A DNA stretch of 64,000 bases from Saxidomus purpurata (lineage: Eukaryota; Mollusca; Bivalvia; Venerida; Veneridae), in contig JAFMSR010000002.1 of the NCBI GenBank assembly GCA_022818135.1, positions 26,761,301-26,825,300 on the forward strand, read 5' to 3'. Below the pieces are notes generated by a model. That model was not told the origin of the DNA, ran no database searches, and saw only the letters and a list, made by a program, of their open reading frames with translations. Shown here piece by piece: positions 1 through 10,154 of this stretch. Every line of letters begins with the position of its first letter. Position 1 is the first letter of the stretch. The position numbers and the translations under genes are program-made.

Positions 1-19
1 TTTGTTTAATAGTTAACAA

Positions 20-1665
20 CAAAAAATTCAGCCAGCAGAACAAAATACTGATTCTTTTTTCATTTTCTACAGAATGAAGTATTATTACTTTTGTAATAGT
101 GAAATGAATGTTCAGCTGGCAGAACATCAATTTCATTTTTTCTTGACAATGTCTGCAAGTTGTATACACAATGAATTTGGTAAGCATGATCAGCCGAAAG
201 AACATTTCTTCTAACGTTTTCAAAACATTCGGAAGGCAGAACTTTATGTTTTTTCATTTTTATCTTTGGAATGGAATACACTTGTCAAAATGTTCAGCTG
301 GTAGAACATCTATTTTGCTTTCGTATAATGTCTGCACATTGTATTTTTTTTAAATGTTCAGCCGGCAGAACATTTCTTCTAACCTTTTCAAAACATTCTG
401 CATGCAGAACAATATGTATTTTCATATTTTCTTATGAATGGTTTATGTTTAGTAATATGTTCAGCCAGCCAGCAGAACATCTATTTCACTTTTGTTACAA
501 TATCATCAGATTGTATTTATTTCTTTAAAATGTTCAGCTGGCAGAACTTCTTCTAGCAGCTTTCAGCACAAATATTTAGAAAATGATCTGCCGGCCTTTT
601 CATTTCTCTTTGGAATTGTACACAATGAATACATTTAGCAAAATGTTAAGCCTGCAGAACATTTCACTTTTTTTATTGGCTGCACATTGTATGTATGTCT
701 TAAACATTTCTGCTAGCAGCTTTAAGCACATGTTTTAAGAAATGTTCTGCTGGCAGAACAAACTATATTTTCATTTATCTATGGAATTGTACACAATGAA
801 TACATTAAGCAAAATGGTTACCCTGCAGAACATTTCACTTTTTCTTCTTATTGTCTGCACATTGTATAAATTTCTTAAAGATGTTCAGCCGGCAGAACAT
901 TTCTGCTAGCAACTTTAAGTGCATATTTTTAGATAATGTTCTGCCAGCAGAACAAAATATGTATTCATTGTCTAATGAAAAGTTTATTTAGCAAAATGTT
1001 CAGCTGGCAGAACATTCATTTAAATGTCATTTGATTGTATGCATTTCGTAAAAATGTTCAGCCGCCAGAATGTATCACTCAGCAGCTTTGAGTGCATGTT
1101 TTCTGAGAAAGTTCTGCCGGCAGAACAAAATTATATTTTATTTCTCAATGGGATGGTATGATTTACCAAAATGTTCAGGGGGCAGAACATCTCTTTCACT
1201 TTTGCTTGCAATATTTTTAGATTGTATGTATATCTTAAAAATATTCAGCCGGCAGAATATTTCTGCTAGCAGCTTTAAGCGTATGTTTTTTGAAAACTTT
1301 CTGCCGGCAGAACCAAATTTATTTCCATTTTCTATGGAATGAAGTTTTTATTACTTTTGTAGATACTGTTTTAACAAAATGTTCAGCCGGCAGAACAAAA
1401 TATAATTTGGTTATCTATGTAATGAAGTTTAAATTACTTTAGATGTGTAGATACTTATTTTATTTAATATTCAACAAAATATTCAGCCGGCAGAACATTT
1501 ATTTCACTCTATAATGATGTCTGCAAATTGTTTGTACAATGTTTTTATTAAAAATGTTCTGTTGGCGGTATTTAAATGTACTTGGTATAACATTTATTTG
1601 ACTGTTCATGTGTATGTGTATAATTGTGTCTATATATCTGAAAAAGTGTTCAGCCGGCAGAACAT
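20..1665. repeat. Satellite-like array of a GCCGGC-centred near-palindrome
   Basis: More than twenty copies of a 16-18 nt near-palindrome of the form TGTTCAGCCGGCAGAACA, or its TGTTCTGCCGGCAGAACA variant, occur every 40-110 bp. They are separated by AT-rich sequence that also repeats, for example TGTACACAATGAATACAT near 607 and 787 and a TTCTGCTAGCAG block near 708, 902 and 1262, giving a higher-order period of about 180-190 bp. The perfect palindrome GTTCTGCCGGCAGAAC is at 1111-1126. Short reading frames here only translate the repeat and are not genes. The left edge lies at or beyond the window start. Confidence 0.8.
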
Positions 1666-1849
1666 TTTCCTAGTTTATATTGCTTTTGTATATACTGCTT
1701 TTATATAATTATTAATATAAATTCATTTTATTATCATTGCATTTTGTTTTTTTTTATTCATTTCTCCATATAGAATGAAAAAATACCATTCATTTTACCG
1801 CCCAAAATGCCAATAATGGTGGTTTTAAAGGGGACTGATGGGACAATCC

Positions 1850-2490
1850 CTTTTTATAATCATGGATGCTGTTCTATGTAAAACTAAGTAACTCTCCGAA
1901 TGGGTCAATTATGATCCGGGGGTCATAATTTGAACAATCTTGGTATAGTTCCACTAGCCAATGCCACACGACAAATATCTTAGCTCTAGGCCTTGTGGTT
2001 TCAGAGAATAGATTTAGGTATTGTGTACAAATAATAAATTATGGCATAAAATTTATTATTTGTACACAATACCTAAATCTACCTAGAGATAAGATATTTG
2101 GCATGTAGAAATGCCTAGTGAACCTCTACTAAGATTGTTCAAATTGTGACCCACAGGTCTAAATTGACCCCATAAACTTATACAGCAAAAACTTCTTCTC
2201 TGAAACCACAGGGCCTAGAGCTTAGATATTTAGCATGTAGCATTGCCTAGGAGATGTCTTTAAAGTTTTTTTCAAATCATGACCTCTGGGGTCAATATTG
2301 GCCCCGCCAAGGAGGTCACTTGTTATACAAGATGTATATAGGAAAACCTATTTGGTATGTAACATTGTCTTGTTGTCTTCCACCACCTTTGTTCAAATCA
2401 TGCCTCTTGGGTCAAAATTGACCACACCCATTAAGCAAGAAGACTGGTATTCAGGTGAGCGATATAGGGTCATCATGGCCCTTTTGTTTA
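1850..2490. repeat. Dispersed repeat, GGTCAAAATT/GGCCCTTTTGTTT family
   Basis: Degenerate internal units carry GGGTCAATNNTGACC-like and TAGCATGTAGCATTGCCTAG-like text and the block ends in GGTCATCATGGCCCTTTTGTTT-like sequence. Related sequence recurs at about 39790-40160 and 58500-58900. Parts are arranged as inverted copies: TAGCTCTAGGCC near 1980 faces GGCCTAGAGCTTA near 2213. No coding potential is seen. Confidence 0.55.
2011..2079. repeat. Perfect 30-bp hairpin with 9-nt loop
   Basis: Bases 2011-2040 (starting GATTTAGGTATTGTG) are exactly reverse-complementary to 2050-2079, with loop 2041-2049. It lies inside the dispersed repeat at 1850-2490. It could be a foldback element or a local inverted duplication. 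Confidence 0.85.
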
Positions 2491-2786
2491 TTAGACGATA
2501 ACAACGCTGAAAAGGATTTTATTTAGATTCTTACATAACCAGATTTTACAAAAGGTGAATAAATGCAAAGCTATATTTTCATGTTAGAATTTTGTTGGGG
2601 ATGTGATCCCAGCTATTTGCACATCCAAGTGAGGCGTATTAGGCGGAAAACTCTAAAATGTCAACATGTAAAATCGGTCTGCCTTTGAAGTGGAAATAGT
2701 GAGACATTACGGTAAACATGTATGCAGAGTTCAATATATAAAAGAAATACCAAGAAATGTTAAGGTTCCGTTCGGCTTATGGCATG

Positions 2787-3152
2787 TTAAAGCTGCTCGC
2801 TCTCAGAGTTAGGTAAAAAAATAAAGTTCTTCAAACTGTATGTAAATAACGTATTTAAGAATATATGGTCATATAAAAAGGCTCTAGTATAAATTCATGT
2901 CACGAATATCTCTAAATTTAAAAAAAATACGCTACCAAATTCAAAAGCGTCGCAAACGCTTTTGAAATTTCAATATGAACATATAGTGTAGCGGTGCCGT
3001 GTAACCGACCTTTTTAATCGATTTCTGCTAATTCCTACATAGATTTTTGCTTATTTTTTCATTCTAGCTTTTAGTTTTATATTTTTGAATAAGAATGTCA
3101 ATTATTTGGAAAAATATTTTTTTCAACGGTAACTGAGAGCGAGCAGCTTTAA
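2787..3152. mobile_element. MITE family A, full-length copy
   Basis: About 366 bp bounded by TTAA at both ends, with terminal inverted repeats AGCTGCTCGCTCTCAG and CTGAGAGCGAGCAGCT. An internal hairpin is built on CAAAAGCGT...ACGCTTTTG. The TTAA target is typical of piggyBac-type non-autonomous elements. Other copies in the window are at 9554, 10155, 17777, 28333, 58150 and truncated at 36743 and 62026. Confidence 0.85.
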
Positions 3153-3263
3153 GTTTATTCTATATAGGTTTCTCAAGGTTTGCTTTTTATATATTTATAC
3201 ACGAGCATTTTTGTGTTTTACATACCATGCCTTTTGTTTCCATTGCGTGTGTTAGAGATTCAC

Positions 3264-3645
3264 CTAGCAGGGATTACTTTTATTTACACTGTCCTGTGAC
3301 TTTGGAACATGGTGGGGGTAAGAGTGAGGTTGGGTGCGCACCATAAACCGGTTTAAGCTCCCCAGTGGTGTTTTTGCCACTGACCGTTCCAAGGCTGTGT
3401 CCCACTGTGTTCCTTTAATTGTTCGTTTTGTCCTCGTGTGTTTGCTTTGTATGCTAGTGTGTGTTGGTAGTGTATATGTGTGTGTGTACATGATTGTGTG
3501 TGTGTGTCGTTTGTGTGTGCGTGTGTGTGTGTGTGTGTGTGTTGGTGGTGTGCACTTCTGGGTGCTGTGGGGTTCGTTTTGGGGAGGCTGCGTTTTTGGT
3601 ACGTGGCATTCCCTGTTTGATATTATTATTTTTTTTTTTTTTTCT
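3264..3645. repeat. Dispersed repeat family I with internal TG microsatellite
   Basis: Conserved text includes GGTTGGGTGCGCACC, AAACCGGTTTAAGCTCCCC and TTTTGGTACGTGGCATTCCC, with a (TG)n tract at about 3465-3550 and a poly-T tail. An inverted copy is at 43105-43435, and fragments of the GGTACGTGGCATTCCC end lie at 5596-5650 and 13195-13238. The tail suggests a retroposon read from its complement. The long frames across the TG tract are simple-sequence translations. Confidence 0.7.
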
Positions 3646-3659
3646 GCTAAGTGAACTAC

Positions 3660-4555
3660 TAATAAAAACTGTTTATATTCCATGTATACAGCTCAAAGTC
3701 CAAACAAATAAACTGTGCATTTACGGTTACGCGACCCGTATACCTTTCCTACCCGACCCTACAATCTTTATTCAAACTTCAATGCCAAAATAAAACGTAT
3801 TTCAAATTAAAGATTTCTTACTTAGCTGGAACAAAAATCATTTTTGTGCGTCAAAAACACTTTGGCGGGTCAACATTAGGTGCGAGGCAAGGCCAAATAT
3901 TGCTGAAATAGTGCCCCTACCAGTTTCTACATCAGGACTCCATTGGAAATAAGCTTTAGGGCTTTATGGGCCATCCTAGGTTTAATACACAATTATTTTA
4001 GCTAACTGCTCTTTCGAGTTTCTTATATATTAGTTTACTTATGTTTTTATTACTTAGTTCATGAACAACTATAAACAATTTGATTGGTGCTTATGAATAG
4101 TGATAATTAATTGTGAAAATTGATCTGTGATATAATACTCATTTGTTAATTCAAACACTCTGTGATATATATAATTCTTAGTCAGTTTGATAATGTCGAT
4201 ATGATATGTATTTAATTTAATTGTAATTATGCGAATTTTACCTGAATAAAATTCAATCAAATCAATCAATCTACACGTCCGAAATGTTAACATTCCAGTC
4301 CCCTGAACAACACATTGAAGAAATTTTCTTTCAAACTCCTCACAGCGATTTGTTTTGGTGAGCTCCGCTCTCAAATGTATACTGAAAAGGGAAGTAATCG
4401 CTGTGGGGGGATTGGGTTTTTTTGCCATTATGAAGTAGGTATCCCTGCTTTGATGATTAGGTATCATTGTTTATAACTGATGATCAACTGTGGTATCTCC
4501 AAAATCTTTTCTTGGTCTGGCAACACATACACAAAAAGGGTAAATGAAACATACA
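3660..4555. other. AT-rich intergenic sequence, nothing recognised
   Basis: No conserved exon, RNA gene or repeat boundary is visible. A 132-codon minus-strand frame at 4069-4467 has no recognisable domain or splice context and is treated as chance. Confidence 0.4.
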
Positions 4556-4559
4556 TTCA

Positions 4560-4745
4560 TTTGTCGGTTATGCACCTGTCATTATTTTGCCGGCCCGGGG
4601 GGAGGGGGGGCTGACCCAGTGGAATTTGACATCTTGAAATGTTTGAAGTCTAAATCCCCACCCTAGAGACAACCATTTTTGTCTAAATCCCCACCCTTGA
4701 GCCTGCTTGGTGCATCAAATGCCCCGGGGGTAGGGGAGAGGGTAA
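4560..4745. repeat. GC-rich dispersed repeat with duplicated internal unit
   Basis: A block starting GCCGGCCCGGGG and ending ATGCCCCGGGGGTAGGGG contains two copies of GTCTAAATCCCCACCCT (about 4648 and 4680). A related CCCGGGCGGGCAAAATAAT patch is at about 9328-9350, in inverted orientation. Confidence 0.45.
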
Positions 4746-4975
4746 ATATCTAAAAGATCAATCAATAAATAAAGCTGCTATCAGAAAAAACAATGAAAAA
4801 AATATAAGTACAAAGGCACATCATTAGGAAAATAATGAATCCAGAGTAATGGGCCTTTGAAGTAAGGTAGGTATAGTCCCAATGAATATATATATGTATC
4901 AATTTCAGTTTAATAACTTTGATAGTATTCAAATGATTATACTTGGAAGAAACTTATAAAATGGGTATTTTCAAG

Positions 4976-5865
4976 TAGGGATGGCAACGAGTACTCGCTC
5001 GAACGTCCGAATACTCGATCAGCAAAACGGTATTCGAGTACTCGAAAAATAATTTTTTTTTTTTGGGGAGGGGCAAAAATCGCATCATATATAAAATGAT
5101 TTAAAATAATAAATTATCGCTTTTTGGTTCCTCCAACTAACAGCCTTAACTTGTCATTATTCTAATTCGGAATCGTTATCAAAACACGCCAGGTGATGTG
5201 CGAAAATTCTATTGTTTAATCCGCTATGTAGGCCCCTAAATGCAATATACGAGTTGACAGTTTGACATGCAGGTATTATTATCATTCTGTGCCGCTTATG
5301 ATCTTTACAAAACAATATAGACATAAGATATTTAGTTGTAGTTTTCGCAGTTTGTTTAGAAATTAAAATTAAGTGCATAATAGCAACTACACTGTGTCGC
5401 CTTTGCGTTTGTTCGATAAACTGTAAATGCGGGTCTTGTAAGCAGAAGTATGCGGAGAAAAGATAATTATTATGGCTCACCAGAAAAAAATTCAAGAAAT
5501 GTAACTCATTTTTCCTAAATCGTATATAGAATATAGCAGTCTTTCAAAGTCTCTTTTCTGAATATCTCAGTAATCTGTAGACTTGCCTGTCAACTCCCTT
5601 TTGGGGAGGCTGCGTTTTTGGTACGTGGCATTCCCTGTTTGATATTATTTTTGTTTTTATAAGTCAAATATGCCTCCGTCGAAATCGTCTTCTTGGAAAT
5701 ATTTTAAGCGATGTAGTGATGACAAAACCGTGAAATGTACTCTCTGTAGTATAGAACTTGCATACTCTGGTATGTACTGCTATATTTCGAACACGTGAAT
5801 GACCTTTTTTCCGGAAGAAGGACCGAGTACTCGAATATCAATTTTGGTATTCGTTGCCATCCCTA
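4976..5865 (+). mobile_element. hAT deletion derivative with perfect 8-bp TSD
   Basis: The ends are inverted repeats TAGGGATGGCAACGA and TCGTTGCCATCCCTA, and the element is flanked by TTTTCAAG at both 4968-4975 and 5866-5873, the 8-bp duplication expected of hAT elements. Only 890 bp long, it retains a BED zinc-finger first exon (5670) but no catalytic core, so it is non-autonomous. A scrap of family I (about 5596-5650) lies just upstream of the BED exon. The flanks belong to one older dispersed repeat that this insertion split. Confidence 0.9.
5670..5798 (+). CDS. BED-type zinc-finger exon of a hAT transposase remnant
   Basis: The frame opens MPPSKSSSWKYFKRC and continues VKCTLCSIELAYSG: the W-x2-F aromatic pair followed by C-x2-C, which is the first half of a BED finger. 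BED fingers bind DNA at the N-terminus of many hAT transposases. A possible donor, CTCTG|GTATGT, follows at about 5769, so the last codons to the stop at 5796 may be intron. The His half of the finger and the whole RNase H-like catalytic domain are absent, consistent with an internal deletion. It lies inside the 890-bp hAT derivative and shares its orientation. The first-exon identification is fairly secure; expression is unlikely. Confidence 0.6.
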   Translation: MPPSKSSSWKYFKRCSDDKTVKCTLCSIELAYSGMYCYISNT

Positions 5866-6299
5866 TTTTCAAGTAAATAAGGGGCATAATTCTGAAAAAA
5901 TGCATCCAGGGTTATGGGCCTTCTTAGTATGGTAGTGGTAGTCCCACTAAATACCCGTACCTAGTTTCAGTTGAATATCTTTGATAGTATAGAATGTATA
6001 AGACTTTTAAAAAACTTTAACCAATGCGGACACGGACGCACAATTGATCGTATAAGCTCTTATTTTCCTAGAATAGTTTAGCTACAAAATAAACCCAGTC
6101 CCCTAGTTTCTGACTCCACATGACCCAGTTTCTATAGGGATGGTAAGCATGCTGACCAAGTTTAATTACGATTGAACCATATCTGTGGCCTCTTAGAGTG
6201 CTAACACTAAAAGTTGAGGACACCAGACTTGCAAAGACAGACATTGACCGATCACAATAGCTTCGTGCTCAGGTGAGCTAAAAAGTTACAACACTTAAA

Positions 6300-6735
6300 C
6301 TTCTTACTTTATTTTAACAATAAATTTAACACAAAAAGTCACTAAAAAGGACATTCTTCCTCCTCCTGCGGCCAAACCTGGACACTTCCACATTTATACC
6401 TGAAATAGAGGGAATTTTATAATCTTTAAGGTTTCAAACTTGATTAAGTTTCATTTAAATTGGACCAAAAATGTTCTAAGATTTGACCTAGAGACTTAAT
6501 TTTTGACCCCTCATGACCCAATTTCGAACATGATCTAGATTTCATAGAGATGAACATTCACACTAAGTTCCATGAAGAATGGGCCAAAAGTGTGGCCTCT
6601 AATGTGTTCACATTCTTTTTCTAACATTTGACCTTGTGACATAGTTTTTGACCCCGCATGACCCAGCTTTGAACTTGGCCGAGATTTCAGCCATACATTC
6701 TGACATACATGAAGATTGGACAATCATAGCTCACC
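6300..6735. repeat. Degenerate tandem units, TTTGACCCCNCATGACC type
   Basis: Units contain GACCTAGAGACTTA, TTTTTGACCCC and CATGACCCA repeated at roughly 150 bp. Similar text recurs in 14560-14940 and 31780-33230. Confidence 0.5.
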
Positions 6736-6782
6736 ATGAACACAAAGCTACAAAAAAACTCACAATCTGGTGCACTCTCCTC

Positions 6783-6868
6783 AAGAGCCTGGATAGGAGC
6801 CGGAGCCTGGATAGGAGCTTGAGCCTTGATAGGAGCTTGAGCCTGGATAGGAGCTTGAGTCTGGATTG
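6783..6868. repeat. 18-bp minisatellite
   Basis: About four to five copies of an 18-bp unit like GCCTGGATAGGAGCTTGA. The frames across it (RSLSLDRSL or RLKLLSRLKLL) are simple translations and not genes. Confidence 0.8.
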
Positions 6869-6899
6869 TTTAATAATTAATAATTTGGTAGCACAACTT

Positions 6900-7790
6900 A
6901 ACAAAGATTTCCAACATATATTTTGATAGATAAAACAATAGGTTGTTTTTAATTCTATTGGAACAAAAATGGTACTGAATTTTGTTTTTTGTTTTTGTTG
7001 AAAACACATTATTTTCTCAAATATCTGCTAGTAGTCTATCAAACTAATCTTGCAATCATGGTGGGGAATCACATGATATGGAGACCACATGACATGGTAT
7101 CGCAGCAATTGATAATCTGTCAGATTCAGGTGTCCACGTGAGAATTTTTGTCAATATCTTTTGTTTAACAGAAAGTATTTTGTTGAGAGTATGCAGAGTA
7201 TGCGTAACTGACAGGACTTTCAGTAGCCACCAGTGACATTATAAACAGCATTGAACTTTTTCAGGAGAATCCACCAATTTTAAGTTTAAAGGAACATAAT
7301 GCGTTTGTGAGTAAAATTTCAATTACTGAATAAACAGATCATACTCATCCTCTTATGGAAGAAAATGGCTCATTTTCGCATTACTTTCCTTCAGAAATTA
7401 TTTTTTCATCCAAACATACCTCAAATTATTACACTTGCGCTTACATTAGCGCAATATATTTATAGTGTATTTCGAAGATTTTCTTTCATGTCTTCAAGAA
7501 ATCCAATGCAAATTTTTACATCAGAATTTTACTGGATGTCATTGGAGTGAATACTCTTTCATTTCAAATAAAGTTTACAAATGCATAATGGGACTTTAAG
7601 ATACCATGTTACGTGGTCACCATGTCAATGATTCCCCACCATGTCAATGATAAAATACACACTTTTAGACCACAGAAGTGCAATACCCCTTATGTTTTGT
7701 ATGGCTTTCAGAAAAAAAAAGAGATTTTTTGGCCTCAGACTCATTTAATGTTGAGGCAATCATTACGAAATTCCACTCATAATGTGCCCA
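6900..7790. other. AT-rich sequence, no gene recognised
   Basis: Contains short phrases such as GGGGAATCACATG and CCCCACCATGTCAATGAT but no defined element boundary or exon. It may be an intron of the minus-strand gene whose exons lie at 7796-8344. Confidence 0.35.
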
Positions 7791-7795
7791 AATAC

Positions 7796-7885
7796 CTTTT
7801 TCGAAGACCGTGTCTCGGCTGCCTTTGCCTTGCCCCTTTTTCGGTTGGCAGCAACACTCGTCAGATGATCCAACCAAATGTTCAC
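7796..7885 (-). CDS. Coding exon, unrecognised host gene (downstream of pair)
   Basis: A minus-strand open segment of exactly 30 codons lies between acceptor AAACAG at 7886 and donor GTATTT at 7795. It starts VNIWLDHLTSVAANRKRG and ends in a basic stretch rich in Lys, Arg and Ala. It is phase 0 at both ends, matching the exon at 8243-8344, which supports a real gene read right to left. I do not recognise the family. The hydrophobic start followed by a basic low-complexity tail fits an interdomain segment. The neighbouring exons are unproven. Confidence 0.45.
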
Positions 7886-8242
7886 CTGTTTAAATATAAA
7901 TCAACATTTTAATACATTCACATTTATCAGATTGGAACAAAGCCTAAACATATTTTCTGCAGATTCAATTTAGTTTTAATTATAGCAAGTCATGACCGTA
8001 AAGCAAGACAAGACCACTGAAGATGAGAACGATAGCCAAGATTCACAGCCTCGTTACCACAAGCAGTTGAAACAGTAAATGACAAAAAACAATGATGGTA
8101 ATACATGGCTGCAAAATCATGTGAAGCTTGTTTAAGAACAACAAGAGTGCTCTGGAGAGCTCATCTGAGACCTAATTAACCATCTAAAATCTTCCTAAGA
8201 ACAAATTTTAACAATTTATTGGCTAAAGTGGTAAATGCAAAC

Positions 8243-8344
8243 CTCTTCCACTGGTAAAGTACACTCGACACTCAGTACTCCAGCATCTGTACTGCCATCT
8301 AAATGTGCTTTCTGTAAAGCGTCAGAGGGCGGCAGTTCGACTAC
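8243..8344 (-). CDS. Coding exon, unrecognised host gene (upstream of pair)
   Basis: A minus-strand open segment of exactly 34 codons follows acceptor TGATTATAG and precedes a weak donor GAG|GTTTGC. It reads VVELPPSDALQKAHLDG and ends VECTLPVEE. Both boundaries are phase 0, so it splices in frame to the exon at 7796-7885. Codon choice is mixed and non-repetitive, unlike the surrounding AT-rich sequence. No domain is identified. The weak donor leaves open that this exon ends elsewhere. Confidence 0.45.
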
Positions 8345-9037
8345 CTATAATCAAAATGAGATAACAAATTGATAAGACAACTAAAATGAGCTATGTCAAG
8401 AGGAAATCATACTAGTGATGACTGAAATCATTGATGTACACACACATGTGCAGGTATATTAATATTATATTAGTATTATACTACATTGTACATGTAGTAG
8501 TTAAAGGTTAAAATTATCACAAAGTAGATTCACTTTTGACAAAGACCAGATGAGACACATTCCTTCTTATGGACAGATAAAACCACACAAATCTTTCGCC
8601 AAAACAAGTGTTGTATTAACATTGCTGGTATAATGCCCTTGTATGAAAATGTTGGAAGTTTTCGCACATGTCGCTAAGAATATATCATACATGTTGGATT
8701 GGTTCTCCTATGTGTTTGCGAAATATTTGATTTACGTTTAACAAAGCGGGAATCAATGAAATAGGATTACCAATTCTACTTTCATTTTTTGATGAATGCT
8801 TGTTTTTAGAAGTTTTCTGCTGTAATCGTTTATATTCTACAGGTATAGTGAACGTTCTTTTGTGGATTTAGTATTATTAATACGACATATCGTGAGTTTC
8901 ATGTGACGCCTCTCAGACTCGCAAAATAAATGGGTCTAATTCGCGAAAACAGATGACAAACATGAAAACCGCTCGGCCCCATGCATACTATGTCTGGGTA
9001 TAGGTGAAAATAAATGGAGAATACAATCCCTGTATAC

Positions 9038-9133
9038 CTTCGAATATTGTTCCTATTTCTGGGGCAATCTTCTCGCCCCATCCCACAATTTTCTCGACAG
9101 AAACATCCATCATGCTGCATGCGCTGTCTGCTA
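9038..9133 (-). CDS. Possible coding exon, unrecognised
   Basis: After a pyrimidine-rich acceptor (TTTTTCTAG) the minus strand is open for 96 nt to a GTATAC donor. It encodes ADSACSMMDVSVEKIVGW followed by a Gly/Glu/Ile-rich stretch ending in IFEG. It would enter with two bases and leave with one, so it cannot join directly to the phase-0 exon at 8344 without an intervening exon. It could belong to the same gene. No family is recognised. Confidence 0.3.
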
Positions 9134-9553
9134 CTAGAAAAACACGAATAAAAATATCGCCGTCGTCTTTCGACTTTTCGCGGTTACTCCCCTTTTTTAT
9201 TTTATGGCGTCGAAATTCCCGATTACCGGGATGTAAAAACCGGCCAAAGTCTTTTTCCCGGGACCCGGATTCAATAAGTTTGTCAAATTCCCGCCTGTCA
9301 GGAATGGTGTTCTGTCTATGCCCGCCGCCCCCCCGGGCGGGCAAAATAATGGCAGGTGCATTATGTATCGTTTCATCAGGGAGAATGGTAACTTTAAATG
9401 TTTCAATCCTTTCCATTGGATAATAAAGCTTTAAGTGTAAAAATGTCTCATTTTCCACATATTTATTCATATTTTTACCTATAATCTTTAATTTGAATTT
9501 TAATAAATATTTTAACCATTAAGAGCAAATTCATTTACCAGAAGAATGCTGAC

Positions 9554-9905
9554 TTAAAGCTGCTCGCTCTCAGATCTTGGTAAAGAAATAAAGTTCTTGA
9601 AACTGTATGAAAATAACGGTTCTTAGAACATATAGTCATATAAAAAGGCTTCAGTATAAATTCCTGTCACGTTTATCTCTAAATTTCAAATAATACGCTA
9701 CCAAATTCAAACGCGTTTGAAATTCCAATATAAACATAATTGTTATAGTGTAGCGGTGCCGTGTAACCGACATTTTCAATCGATTTATGCAAATTCCTAC
9801 CTAGATTTTTGCTGATATTTTGAATCTAGCATTTAGTTTTATATTTATGTATAAGTATATCAATATAAAAAAAATTCAACGGCAACCGAGAGCGAGCAGC
9901 TTTAA
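9554..9905. mobile_element. MITE family A, full-length copy
   Basis: TTAA at both ends, AGCTGCTCGCTCTCAG start and GAGAGCGAGCAGCT end, same internal order as the copy at 2787. The internal hairpin is reduced to CAAACGCGTTTG. Confidence 0.85.
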
Positions 9906-10154
9906 ACTCTCCGCAAAATGCAGAAAAGGTGTTTATTTTTTCGACATGTACATAGAACCGGCGTTTTAGGTATCGTTCCGGCATGTAGGTAGCCGAATAC
10001 CCGGGTTCAATGGGTGATCCAGAATTAACTGGACTGTTGTTACATTTCGCGTAAGTATCTTTTCTAAGACTGGAGAGACACCCTTTAACTGATACCTAAC
10101 GAAACAACTTTTAAAACATAAATAATAGAATCTTGGAAGTATTATAACTTAACC

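Larger units (their letters stand above)
4850..6290. repeat. Older dispersed repeat split by the hAT derivative
   Basis: Left part 4850-4975 and right part 5874-6290 share TTTGATAGTAT, GGGCCTT and AGTCCCA(A/C)T units. The right part ends with a GTGCTCAGGTGAGCT-like terminus, a common end of mollusc-type repeats. Related ends occur at 15655 and 38047. Confidence 0.55.

Noticed and set aside
3264..3793. Overlapping frames of 99-139 codons on both strands
   Set aside because: They translate the TG/AC microsatellite (Val-Cys or His-Thr repeats) inside family I; the same happens at 42867-43529.
4069..4467. 132-codon minus-strand frame
   Set aside because: No domain, no splice context, AT-rich composition; could not be supported.
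8988..9470. 160-codon minus-strand frame
   Set aside because: It crosses a likely splice acceptor at 9134-9142 and GC-rich repeat sequence near 9330. Only the 96-nt segment at 9038-9133 looks exon-like.
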